A program made the position numbers and the translations under genes. DNA of 64,000 nucleotides from Absidia repens (Eukaryota > Mucoromycota > Mucoromycetes > Mucorales > Cunninghamellaceae). The stretch lies in the NCBI GenBank assembly GCA_002105175.1, contig MCGE01000023.1, positions 422,501-486,500 on the forward strand, in the 5' to 3' direction. Each line of letters starts with the position of its first letter. The stretch's first letter is position 1. Of this stretch, positions 1 to 11,223 are shown piece after piece. The notes beneath the pieces were generated by a model. The model did no database searches. It had not been told where the DNA came from and saw nothing but the letters and a program-made list of their open reading frames with translations.

Positions 1-789
1 GTGTGTGTTTTAAAATGGTTGAATGTGATGCCAACAATGATCAGCAAAAGTGGCGACTTGGTGAAACCCTGCCCTACTCTTTTCGTCTTCCTGTTTGCTA
101 GTTATTGCTGAATAGAAAGTTTTCCATTCAACCCCAATGAATTGGAAATGGAAATTCCTCCCTCATCATATATCAGGTCATGGGTGTATGATCAAAAGGT
201 AAAATTAATAAAACCAAAAACTTCATGACGTGAATTGGATTTTCAAAATTAACTTCAGATATTCAGTAGATTTTATGGTGTGTCTGCTTGCTTTATTATA
301 AACATTGGCTTACTTTTATGAACCCCATTGGCAGTAGTAGTATATAATGCAAAACAACAAACTCTACTAGGACTTACTTCCTTCATCATTATGTATCCTG
401 ATCGTTTGTTTGGATGTTGGTTTATTTAAAACACCGCATTTTTCGTTTTATCTTATATTCCGCCCGCATTATTACACTTTTCTTTCTTCTCTTCTTTGCT
501 TTTTTATATTTCCCATTCTATTTGTTTATGATCTAGCTATATTTATATCACTGTCATCAACACTTTTTGGATTATATGACCATTTGAACCTTATCCTTTG
601 TCTACTACCCCTTTCTTTTTGTACCTATCTTTTCTTTTATCTCCCCTCCAATCTTCCCACTTCTATTTTTTTCGCTTTTACTTTCTTGATACCTATATTA
701 CGTTATTTCATATTTTTATCATTACTCTACCATATCCCCATCTTTCTATTACCATTACATTGTCAATCATTTAGTCTCTGTATTCTATT
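1..789. other. Upstream region of the LIM-RhoGAP gene, no gene seen
   Basis: No coding region can be supported here. From about 400 onward the + strand is strongly pyrimidine-rich (T and C runs) up to the ATG at 790, the usual look of a promoter and 5' leader in this window. An open frame at 410-802 translates mainly to Phe, Leu, Ser and Pro, which is what such a tract gives by chance. Confidence 0.5.
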
Positions 790-3700
790 ATGGATAGAGT
801 GACGTGCAGCACTGACCAATTAGATAGAACACTAATAACGACTTTGACGCCAATACCAACACCTACATCAGCCGAACAAACAATACTATCATTAGATGCA
901 GCAAATAAAAACGCCCTACACTACGAAACAAAGAACGACGGCAACAATACATTCGATAGCGTGCAACAACCATCCCAACAGAAACGAACTCAACTTTGTC
1001 GCTCTTGCCAACAACCATGCTCGCAGATGGATCGATCTTTAATACGTGCTTTAGGGGGGATATATCATTACGATTGTTTTACGTGTGAAGTAAGTACCAA
1101 ATTTTAGATATAGTATGCACAGTGTCACCTAAAAAAGGGGGCAGGGAAGTAATAAACGAGAGGGGGAAACAAAAAGAAGGGAGGGAAAAAAGGAAGGGCG
1201 GGATTGGATGGTGGCTGGATGTTTTTGTTGAAATTACAGCAAATGGAATGTATGATGAAAATAGGACATTGGTGTATGTGCGTTAGGGGGGGAGGAACAA
1301 GAAGAAGAAGAAGAAGGGAAATCATACTCTTCTCCTCTCTTTAAAGGGGAAAAAAAAAGAGAGAAGGGAGGTTTGTATTTCAGGGGGGGGGAGAAGGAAG
1401 AGAGGACAAAAGTGGCACTGTTTGATATGATGCTGATCAGTCTTTATATGTTTTATTTTTAACAGGATTGTCATGACTTAGTTGCCAACAAGTTTTATGC
1501 ATTAAATACGAATAACGATACATTCAAATTTAAGATTGTCTGTGAATACCATTACCGTTCTCAAATGGGTGATCTTTGTCCACAATGTCACCAATCAACA
1601 TCAGCAACAGTGAACGACGAAAGTATCATCAACCAACCGCAACAACGATGTCGATGTCAAAATAGGTGTCCTGAATGCATGAAACAACCAACCATGAATA
1701 CTGAAAACGCATGTTATGAATATGATGGCCGTGTCTACTGCTTACTCCACTTCTCATCCATCAAGGAAATCCAATGCTTTGGTTGTCATCAAGCAATACT
1801 CAAACAATTTGTTGAACATCGATCTCATCCTGGACAAAAATGGCACCCTGAATGTTACATGATCTTCAAGGTACGATATGATATTGCTTTTATATATGTA
1901 TATAACAAACAAACAGTAATTGACCTTTTTATTTTTACTTTAGTTTTGGAATGTTCGATTGGCTGATACACTTTATGTTGACGGTAAGGTCATACTATTG
2001 AGGAGAAGATGGAAGGAAAACGAGAGACGGAGAATGCAGAATAATTGAAATGGTTCATTCCCTGATCCTCCTTTTTTTTTTAGTAGGTGATGAAAAACTG
2101 ACGATAGAGCGACTCGAGGAAATTCAAATGAAAATGGAACAAAAAATCAATCGAATCTGGACCGACCTCTCCTCCTTTGAAGAATCATCAGCCACTTGTA
2201 TCTCAGATATGCTATTGTTGGTAGCAGCAGGTGCCTATGTGGAAGGATTTAGAATGGCAAGCCAATTTGTTATGCATTTGGAAGTCCTGTACAGTGCTTT
2301 GGATGATGTACAACAACAATTGATGCTCCATAACAAAGGTACGTAAGCTATAAGAGGAGGGGGGGAAAATGAATTGTTTTGAAATGCTGCTGACTAGGTC
2401 TCCATGTTTTAATTTTTAGTGCTACCATGCGGGAAAGAGTTCAAACTCGTATGCGATCAAGTGATTAGGTTCTTCAATCTATTAACCCAACCAGACAACA
2501 AGAAAATGGGATCCTTGAAAGAAAATGGTCTTGGTGTTACACAAGAATTGCTTTTGCTGATTACAAGTCTGGCTCAGAATTTAAAAACGTTGATCCGGAT
2601 TGGCTTGACTGAAGTCTTATATTTGGTAAGTTAAAACCTCCCATCCGAGAAAAATCGTTATTTGTTTGCCTGCTATCGTGTTTCACTCATATAAATATAT
2701 ATTTAATCCGTAGGAACGTGAATGCAATGTTGTCGACGCCATACCATCGTTACTCAACAATTTACTGGAACTCGATCGTAAACGGGTGTGGATTGGTGGA
2801 CGTTATTGGTTTAAGGAAGACCCCTTCCCAAATTTGCTGGATCCATTGTCATTAGGTACCAATCATCACCAAGAAACAACAACGTGGAGTCAATGCTATT
2901 TATGTCGTCAATCTATCTACAGTGATTGCTTTCAACACACGAACCAAAAGATGTGGCATTCTTCTTGTTTTGTTTGCTCAAAATGTCAACACCCATTAAG
3001 TAATGACCTATCAGCAGCTCGGCTCGATATGAACTCGGATTCAGCAATATGTGTGCTTCTTTGTGATCAATGCACCACTTCCAATATTACCACTCGACAA
3101 TCGCAAGTTGATACGACGAAATCATCATTTGTACACCTGACCGAATTACAACACTATATATACCTTCTCAAGCTGGCTTTGGCACGACTTCATTTTGCTA
3201 TGAATTCTTCAGGTAATAAGGCTTTTTTTCTTTCTTCTTTCTTCCTCTTTTTTTTTTTTTTTTTTGTTTTTTTTTTGTTTTTTTTTTTTTTTTTTTTGTT
3301 TGTTTGTTTGTTTGTTTACTAAATCGTCATCCGTCTTTTTTATTGTTTTATTGCTGTGCCATTTGACAAACATCGGGGTATTTATGAACAACAAGACCAC
3401 GACCAAAACCCAAACCGTACTTCGCTTCTTTCACCAGTTGCGTTTGTACCCGTGACCGACAACAACTATCCACCATCGTATCAACAACAATCACAACAAA
3501 AGCAGCAGCAGAACACTGGTAGCCGTACATCCTTCTTTGGCTCTGTCCATTTTGGAAACATCAAACGTGTTAAAACAGCTCACCTGGATCGCATCAATGA
3601 ACATCCTCATGACAATATTCCTCCCAACAACTCATCAGATCAATCAGCAGCCAATGCCGCACCAAAACGATCTTTTACTGTCTTTGAACCGAGAAAAATA

Positions 3701-4648
3701 ATGCCTCACCATCGAAATTACTCACTGGGTGCATCGCCACCCTCATCATCATCATCATCATTATCACCAGGTACGTTAGGGCATGACAAATACGACTTGA
3801 CCTCATCAACTATTCCTCAACTAACAACAGGACAAACGGGATCTGGCGTTTTCTCGACCACCAGACGCGCATCAACAAGCACAATACAACGGATGGGTAG
3901 TCTTCGGAGAGCCTTGAGTCAGCGACGGGGGACTGAACGAGGATCAGTTTACAATCTATTTGACCGACGCCAATCTCACAAGCAACGGCCACAACAACCA
4001 CAGGAACAGCAGCCTCAGCAACAATGTCATAATTTTGACTCAGCGTCTCTACCATTGACTGTCAACAAAGATCTTCAGATTACAACAGCTCCAACTCAGT
4101 CACTCCGATCATCATCGATCTCAACACATTCATCCATTTTAGTGGATTCACCGATAGCAACATCTGCGTCAATGTCCCTTGTACATCACCAATTATTGCC
4201 CTTATCACCAAACCAGTACCTTTTGGTACGTTATATTGCAGCCAAAACGATCGCCACATTTGCACCACCGAATATGTATACGATGGAGGAATGGATGCTA
4301 CTTGTCGAATGCCGGAAAACATCGCTATGGGGAAAACTCAAAACACGAATACGGACACCTCACACTCCATCAGCAGATCATCAGAACAGCGTTAATCATC
4401 GAAAAGTATTCAGTGTATCATTAGCCCAGCTGACTTCGGGTGCTGATCGAATCGACCTGCGGAAACGAAATCAAGTAGACTTGTTAAAAAAATACATTGG
4501 GACCAACATTCTCGACAATAACACTGGTGATATGGACAAAATCATGGATAATCATGCTGCTACCCAGTGGGCGATCTCTTGCTTCACATCTGTGCATTGT
4601 AAGGTACCTTGTTTTGTTCAACATTGTGTATTGGCGCTTTTGCAACGA

Positions 4649-4725
<77 letters not shown>

Positions 4726-5900
4726 TATAGATGATGCTAACTCGATATACATTTTTAGACCTATCGGCTGAAGGGATTTTTAGGAAAAATGGAAACATAC
4801 GGGAACTGAAACAAATGGAAGATATCATCGACAAAGACACTACTACGGACAATACCAATACAATTGATCTCCTTGCCAAACAAACATCTATTCAACTGGC
4901 TGCTTTATTGAAACGATACCTCCGCGAATTACCTGAACCATTATTGACATTTAGGCTTTACCCAGTATTTGTAGCTGCAGTTGGTAATAAAAATAATAAA
5001 AAAAGTGAGGAGAAAAATAACTCTCTCCCTTTTCATCATTTGAATTCTCACGTCTATTATGACTCTTTGTTTACATTGATAGGATTGGATACCGAGGAAG
5101 AAGTCAAGACCATGCTTCATCTTGCATGTTGCATGCTTCCAAAGGAAAACAGGGACACAATGCAAGTCGTTTTTGGGTTCCTTCAGCATGTCTCTACATT
5201 TAAGGATATTAACAAAATGGGTATCTATAATTTGGCGAGGATCATGGCTCCAAGCGTTCTCCACGACCGGACTTCTATTAACAATCAAGATATGGCAGCA
5301 ACAAGCAATAGCAGTGTGATGACTGACAAAACTCCTGTTGAAGAAATCAAAGTGGTGGATATGCTTATCAGATATTATGATGAATTTGGAAAGGTAATAC
5401 ATATATTGTATCAAATAAATAGATAGGTCTGCAATACTAAAAGGTCGAAACTATTCATTGCTATTGTTATGTAGACACCAGCTGACATGATACCCTTTAT
5501 ATCTGATCATCAAATGGTAGATTGGTTTTCTGGCATGGACTCGAAACACTTCGCCAAGAACTATACTGACCTAGCGAAAACCAGTTCCAGCAAAACCTCC
5601 TATCCCCCTCATATACAGCAATCTTCGGTACCAACTCTCTCCACTACCACGGCCAGTAGCTCGGACGCCGCCCTGTCACCCACAACCATCGTTGGTCATC
5701 CTTTTATGCTCTCTGGAAGAAAACAATCCAAGACCATTCGATCTCAACCTACGTCTCCCATCAACGTAAATCCAGCTGCGCCATTTATGCCTTTCATGTC
5801 TGAATCTAGAAACACAGCAACGCCATCATCATCGCTATCGCCATCAGCAAAATCGTTCCATAGAAGATCCTGGATGCTAAAGAAACAACAACATGTCTGA
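790..5900 (+). CDS. LRG1: LIM-domain Rho GTPase-activating protein (LRG1-like)
   Basis: Three LIM zinc-binding domains followed by a C-terminal RhoGAP domain, the architecture of fungal Lrg1, which inactivates Rho1 in cell-wall and polarity control. My model has nine exons: 790-1089, 1466-1870, 1944-1983, 2087-2338, 2420-2625, 2714-3212, 3396-4649, 4759-5393 and 5475-5900. All join in phase and give about 1338 residues. LIM1 (about residues 72-155) has CRSC and a later DCHD; LIM2 starts at CPEC (about 165); LIM3 starts at CYLC (about 463). A Ser/Gln/Pro-rich linker follows. The RhoGAP domain (about 900-1190) shows the arginine-finger motif GIFRKNGN and the helix LLKRYLRELPEPLL. The exon 7 acceptor lacks a pyrimidine tract and is the weakest junction. 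AATAAA lies downstream near 6065. Rga1/Rga2 paralogues are less likely because they carry only two LIM domains. Confidence 0.88.
4650..4758 (+). repeat. Intron made largely of poly-A(46) and a (CAA)n run
   Basis: This intron interrupts the RhoGAP domain between CVLALLQR and LSAEGIFR. After the GT donor it holds about 46 consecutive A (4652-4697), then about nine CAA triplets, then an AT-rich stretch ending TTTTAG. The flanking exons join in phase 1 and restore an unbroken RhoGAP sequence, so the tract is intronic and not a poly-Lys/poly-Thr insertion. Confidence 0.8.
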
Positions 5901-6409
5901 TTCACTCTCATCAATCTCTAGTTTGGTTAGTTTAGCTTTCTTTTATCTTTTTATATATCTTGTATACTTCCTATTTCTGTTTGTTTTTACTTCCATTATT
6001 ATACATATATTATTTTTAGTTTATATCATAGTCTTATTATATACATATATATTACATACACCCCAATAAATATTGTCTTATTCTTTGAATGTCCTTTATT
6101 TTTGTTTTGTCCTGATCCACAAGATCGATAAATCCACATCATATGACAAGTAGTCATCCCCTATATAGAAATCACGTAGTAGCAGAGACTAGTCGTCCTT
6201 ACGACCTATGATGATGGTTGATGGAAATATCTTCCCCTTTCATATCAAGTGACCTAAAACTGTCGAACACTAACAAGTAGTCATAGGTAAGCTAGAAAGC
6301 TGGGCAACATTCTCTCTATGACGCCGGCTACAAGTACAGTACGTCTCAAATTTATTTATATCATTGGTCGAGCAGGAATATGACTATCTTTGATGATGAA
6401 TAATGAGAC
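5901..6409. other. 3' flank of the LIM-RhoGAP gene
   Basis: AT-rich non-coding DNA with an AATAAA at about 6065, suitable as the poly-A signal of the upstream gene. I see no further gene or RNA. Confidence 0.5.
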
Positions 6410-7075
6410 AGAAGACGGCTAAAAAAAGACACATTTTATTGAATCATATTGTAGATCCTAAAGCTAAAGAAGAGGGACTCATTTGTAACAGGGGGATTAA
6501 GTGGAAAAGTGTGCTGGAAGAAGCAAGACGAAGAATAAATCGATATCTGAAAGATGGTCAGCACTAAATTTAAAGGGCGCATTTGTTAAATGGAGGTCAA
6601 TATAATGCACAGTATCGTACAGGTCATGAGGTTTACTAAAGTACATCTGTTTCCAAGTACAGCAACAGTCAACGCTAATCAAAAAAGGTGATGGTAGTAA
6701 GAGAGGATCTATTGTACAAGACTTGAAAGAGAGACTGATGGGAAAATTTTCACTGAAGCAAGTAAAAAGATGCATGCTTTATTTAAATTTGTAAACAATA
6801 TATGAACAAACTAAGACTAAACCAAGCTAATGGACGCTCCAAAAAGCCAACTACTAGCGGTCAAAAAGCCAACTAGTGGTGGTCCCAAATCTTGACTTCA
6901 AAATGAAAGAGTTCCCCCATGCAAGTTGCAATCCCTGATCTGAAAACCCTCCTATACTAGTCCAAACATAATCTAAGATCACCATTACCCCATAAAAGTT
7001 GTGATGGTGGAAGAAAAAAATGAAAAAAGAAAGTACCAGAAAATGTAAATTACCTTGTGGGGATTTAAATGGTAT
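6410..7075 (-). repeat. Dispersed repeat family copy 1 (long, minus orientation)
   Basis: Read on the minus strand, this stretch parallels the copies at 48.6 and 59.2 kb: a pyrimidine tract, a TTATGG(G/T)...GGTGATCTTAGA segment, AGGGTTTTCAGATCAGGGAT, GCATGGGG, CATTTTG...GA, and then CTTGTACAATAGAT within a T-rich tail with AATAAA-type motifs. No conserved reading frame is shared between copies, so I treat it as non-coding. Boundaries are approximate. Confidence 0.65.
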
Positions 7076-7105
7076 TTTTTTTGGGTGCAAACTTCTAGAA
7101 TAATA

Positions 7106-7129
<24 letters not shown>

Positions 7130-7138
<9 letters not shown>

Positions 7139-7365
7139 ATCAACGCCATGAAACATTCATGAGGTTACGATGAGGTTAGATTAGTATTAGACTAGCATTA
7201 GACAAAGAATTAGAGGGGTTTTATCAAGGGATATATAAGATACATGAGGAAACCCTTTCATTTTGGATTCAACATCTCGAACCGCCACGAGATTTAGCCT
7301 CTTAGAATAGCGTTATTTAGCCTTTATCTTGATTCATTTTTATCTGAATAAACACTCTGGCACTC
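7130..7365 (+). repeat. Dispersed repeat family copy 2
   Basis: Contains GAGGTTACGATGAGGTTAGA, a GGGGTTTTATCAAGGGATAT segment, CATGAGGAAACCCTTTCATT, then TTATCTGAATAAA. These match, in order, the conserved blocks of the other copies. It lies head-to-head with copy 1 across a poly-T run at about 7108-7138. Confidence 0.65.
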
Positions 7366-7436
7366 CGCTGGAGCTTTTGGAAATGTTTCGATTTATTGGG
7401 TGTCACAGTTTTTTTTATTAAAGTGTGGGTTTTGAT

Positions 7437-7656
7437 GGGAAGGGATTAGAGCATCCGCCATTTCGCACTATGGTGGACAGCACCTTGGGGTCCGACCGTC
7501 GTGCTCAGCGCATCGTCAATGGTTTTTTTTTGCGTGCTGAAAAAAAAAAATAGGGAAGGGATTAGGGCCTCCGCCATTTCGCACTATGGTGGCCAGCCCC
7601 TTGGGGCCCAACCGTCGTGCTCAGCGCGTCGTCAATGGGTTTTTTGTGTGCTGAAA
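7437..7656 (+). repeat. Two tandem copies of a 116-bp G+C-richer repeat
   Basis: Two direct copies with a period of about 116 bp. Each carries CCGCCATTTCGCACTATGGT, then CTTGGGG, then CCGTCGTGCTCAGCGC and GTCGTCAATGG before a T run and GTGCTGAAA. The copies differ at only a handful of positions. The unit is clearly less AT-rich than its surroundings. A diverged relative starts at about 8400 after the same lead-in (GTGTGGGTTTTGATGGGA). Confidence 0.75.
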
Positions 7657-7794
7657 TAATACCTTACTTGAAATGTGTCGGAGAGATTAGAGTTTGATTA
7701 TGTAGTGGCTGTAACTGCCTTTCCACTGGAAGATAAAACGAATTATGCTATATGGCAGTTCCCTGATTTTTTGACATAAAAAAAAAAAGCTGGA

Positions 7795-8120
7795 TGATTC
7801 AGGCTCCGCATTTTGCTTTCTATTTTTTTTTTTGACCCCATTTTTTTTTTCCACTCTTTTTCTTTCTTTTTTATTTTTTTTTCTTCATGATAGTCTGAAT
7901 GATATGATGGCAAGGCTCATTGGGGTACTGGTGATCTAGGATTAGTGTTAGAACTTGAATTAGGGGCGTTTTAAAAAACGCAAAACAAACATCATGGGGA
8001 AGGGTTTCATTTTGGATGTAGAATTAGGGAACGACAGTAGATTAGCACTCTTTAGTTCAGTAATAGTTTACCATCGTTTGTATCTACGTCTGAATAAATA
8101 TGTTCTTTTTATTATAAATA
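7795..8120 (+). repeat. Dispersed repeat family copy 3
   Basis: Begins with a CTCCGCATTTTGCTTTCTAT block and pyrimidine tracts, followed by ATCATGGGGAAGGGTTTCAT, TTTTGGATGTAGAATTAGGG and TTGTATCTACGTCTGAATAA. These correspond to the 5' CCGC block, core and AATAAA end of the other copies. The central part is diverged. Confidence 0.6.
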
Positions 8121-8394
8121 GTTTCTCTGATGTGCGTTTACATGATGGCTTCATCGAATGTGTATTGCATATGCATAGAAAAAAAAAGTGTGTCTATATA
8201 TATATGAAAAAGGAACGGATTGGGTATTATGGAGACTTCTTCCACCAACTCTATAAGTTTGTGCGTAGAAAAGAACACAAGGATATGTTTGTGTGAAAAA
8301 ACAGCTATTACAGTGTATTTTGTTGCGGAGGGGTATATTGAAGAGCAAAGTTGAGAATAGTATTAATTATGTAGCTACTGGGTGGTAGGGGGTT

Positions 8395-8525
8395 TCTGAA
8401 GTGTGGGTTTTGATGGGATGGAATGGAAGACTCTGTGGTTTGGCACTACGGGTGAGCAGCGATTGAGAAAAAAAAGGATGGACGGCTCCTATGGTGGACA
8501 GGGCGTCAGCGGTGGGTCAGAAAAA
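8395..8525 (+). repeat. Diverged third relative of the 7437-7656 repeat
   Basis: Starts with the same GTGTGGGTTTTGATGGGA as the sequence before 7440. It shares a GGCACTACGG-like block, a TATGGTGGACAG block and a CGTCAGCG-like block with the tandem pair, with insertions of A runs. Confidence 0.45.
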
Positions 8526-9230
8526 AAAAAGGAGTTGGAGGGCCAAAAGAGCGAAATTAAAGTTACTATAGCTGAGTTTTCTTACGATCCACTTTCTTTT
8601 TAAAATATAATAATAAAATATGTACTGATTTTTACTATTGTTTGCTTTATCGTACTTTTAGTTTTTCATATACATACTTAGATACCTTTTTATGTCCTCC
8701 CCCTTTTTCTTCGGCTGTTGATTCTTCTGGTTTATGCTTATACTTCAATAAAACATCCTCTTTTTTTTTTTTTTTTAACCAGCCCTTAGCATCAGACCCA
8801 TCAAATATTGAACAATCCTTTTCCTTTTTGAGTGTGTGTGTGTGTGTGTCTGAGGTAAATTCATTATTGGTTTTAAAAAAAGTAAATCATTAAAGCTAAA
8901 TCGACTATAGAGGCTGTACAAAACAGCAACAATATTCCTTCTTCATTGTGTAACAGCAGCGTTTAAAATAAACCCCTACCATTTTTGGAAATTTCCCTGT
9001 CCAGGATCATTTCAATTTCAAGGCTCACCAGCCAAAATGCCTAAACACCAACCAACTACTGTTAGAACTTTTTCTTTTTTTTTTTTTTTTACAAGAAATA
9101 AAAATTTGAAGGTTTTTTTATCGATATTTTTTATTTTTTATATTTTCAACATTTCAAAGCTGAGTTAATAAACATTAGTGATTCTTATATAAACAAGCAT
9201 TAACTGGGGATGTTCAAGGCTATACATAGC

Positions 9231-9500
9231 TGATAAAAAATGCAATGTTTCCACTTCAGGTAGCAGATAAAAGATACAATGTTTCTACTTTTGATAGCTG
9301 ATAAAAAATGCAATGTTTCCACTTCAGGTAGCAGATAAAAGATACAATGTTTCTACTTTTGATAGCTGATAAAAAATGCAATGTTTCCACTTCAGGTAGC
9401 AGATAAAAGATACAATGTTTCTACTTTTGATAGCTGATAAAAGATGCAATGTTTCCACTTCAGGTAGCAGATAAAAGAAGCAATATTTCCACTTTGAGCA
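9231..9500 (+). repeat. Minisatellite: four 68-bp units, each two related 34-bp halves
   Basis: The anchor TGCAATGTTTCCACTTCAGG recurs at 9241, 9309, 9377 and 9445, an exact 68-bp period. Each unit splits into two 34-bp halves, one with TGCAATGTTTCCACTTCAGG and one with TACAATGTTTCTACTTTTGA, both preceded by AGC(T/A)GATAAAA. The array therefore arose by duplication of a 34-bp monomer followed by amplification of the dimer. No spacers and no palindromes, so it is not a CRISPR array. Confidence 0.9.
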
Positions 9501-9722
9501 CCAAGGCAAAATAGGAAATAGATAACTCTCATATAGCGAATTTTGCACTTGTTTTTTTCAGCGTATATATGGCTCCTTGCCCCATCCTTGGAGACCTTGC
9601 GCCTAGTTGACGGTTCTAGACCGTTTCATATGCAACATGGTATTATTTCCGTTCTACCATTCATATAATCAACCAAGACTATATTGTCGACGTAACAGCT
9701 CCACTAGACTCGGCATATTGTA

Positions 9723-10605
9723 TATATGGTGCGGCTCACTTATAATGTCAAATATTAGGCATGATCCTAGAAAGCTGATAGTTTTTTAAAAAATGGCCAC
9801 CTCAAAAAATAATGTATAAACATGATAATTCAGACCTTTAAGAACAAAACTTGTACATCGGTAATAAAAAAAGAAAAACTTATCAGCCTTCAAAAAAGAA
9901 GATTTTGGCTGGTTGGCCTAGGATTTGAAACGTATCTGATGTACTAAAAAGGAAAATTTATTTTGTAAAACACCGCGAAAACTGCAAAATATTTTACAGC
10001 AAACAAGGTCCTGTTTTTTGCTCGTTCCCGCTCCCATATCAAGCGTAGCTAATAGATGTAGATGTAGATGTAGATTGTAAGACTTGCAAATGAGGATTAG
10101 TTTATGTATTTTTATTTACTATTTGTACAATAAAAAGTGCCGTCCCTTCTTTTTTTTTTGTTGTTGTACGGACACACACCCGTTTGTATTTTTCTGCTTA
10201 TAATAAGTCCATGTATATACATTTGGTAAGACAATCAAACAATGATAGAAAAAGGCAAGACAAAGTTTATTCAGTAGTAATTATAACAATGACAACCAAT
10301 ACTAAACTAAGATGAATTTAATCTAATAGTGGTCCCGAATTCTGGATCCAAAATGAAAGGGGTTCCCCATGCATCTCGTAAGACCTGAGCTGAAAACCCT
10401 TCTAAACTAGTCCTGACGCTAATCCCAGTTGAACAACATCCCATTGAGATCAATGAAATGGCGGTGACTTGAGGGAAAAAAAAAAAGAAAAGAAAGGAAG
10501 GAGGGAAAAAAAAGGCTTTAAAAGGTATTTTTCAAACTGCGATTGAAGCCATAAATTTGAAATGAAAATTAAAAATTTGACATTATAAGCGAGCCGCACC
10601 ATATA
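9723..10605. mobile_element. Candidate non-autonomous DNA transposon with 31-bp terminal inverted repeats
   Basis: The 31 bases at 9723-9753 (core GGTGCGGCTCACTTATAATG) are the reverse complement of 10575-10605 with one mismatch. The flanks at both outer ends are TA-rich, compatible with TA target-site duplication as in Tc1/mariner-like elements. The 883-bp interior has no open frame resembling a transposase. It contains a minus-strand copy of the dispersed repeat near its right end. Confidence 0.55.
10245..10545 (-). repeat. Dispersed repeat family copy 4 (inside the inverted-repeat interval)
   Basis: On the minus strand it reads, in order: pyrimidine tract, GGACTAGTTTAGAAGGGTTT, TCAGCTCAGG, GATGCATGGGGAACCCCTTT, CATTTTGGATCCAGAATT, and an end with ACTACTGAATAAACTTTGTC. 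The order and spacing match the other copies. Confidence 0.65.
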
Positions 10606-10869
10606 AATAGAATGTACAAAGGGATCTATTGGCGAATCCGACTACACTATATAATCCTAGGAGAGAGCATTATGGTGCTAATGGTTCTAACCACTATATA
10701 ATCCAAGTTAACCGTCATTTCATTGTACTCCATAGTCATCACGTTTGCGAAAAAGTGGGCCGTTTACATCAATAAATCATCAAGTATGTACAATCATATA
10801 TCATATATATCAATTTTTTTTATTAACTTAATTAAATAAAAGTAAACATCTATCCTACAAATACTATAA

Positions 10870-11187
10870 CTACAGAGCATCACTAACTATTGTAAACGCT
10901 TTTCTATAAACATCCAGCATAGTTTTACATTTTTGTCGTTCGGCAGCGATGGTTGGATCTTCTTGGAGTAATTCGTCAAACAAATCTTCACGGTATAAAG
11001 AGGTCACTAGCCGATTTTGGACGGATTCCCGGGTAAAATTCACCAAAAGATGCATAATGGCTTTCGGGACAAGATCTTGAATCGTCCGCCGGACAATGCT
11101 GAAATAGGATATGATCAACTTACCTACATCGTTTTCCACCAATACATTCAAACAGTTGTTAGTTCACCATTTTGTCTCGACCCTGTT

Positions 11188-11223
<36 letters not shown>

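Noticed and set aside
410..802. 130-residue open frame upstream of the LIM-RhoGAP gene
   Set aside because: Composition is that of a translated pyrimidine tract and it overlaps the real start in another frame; no family motif.
6497..6775. 92-residue minus-strand open frame
   Set aside because: Lies inside the dispersed repeat and is not preserved in the other copies.
7994..8296. 100-residue plus-strand open frame
   Set aside because: Partly inside repeat copy 3; no recognisable domain and no equivalent in other copies.
9231..9500. Possible CRISPR-like array
   Set aside because: Direct tandem units without unique spacers or dyad symmetry, in a eukaryotic genome; it is a minisatellite.
9324..9548. 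Minus-strand open frame with repeated peptide
   Set aside because: Simply the translated minisatellite.
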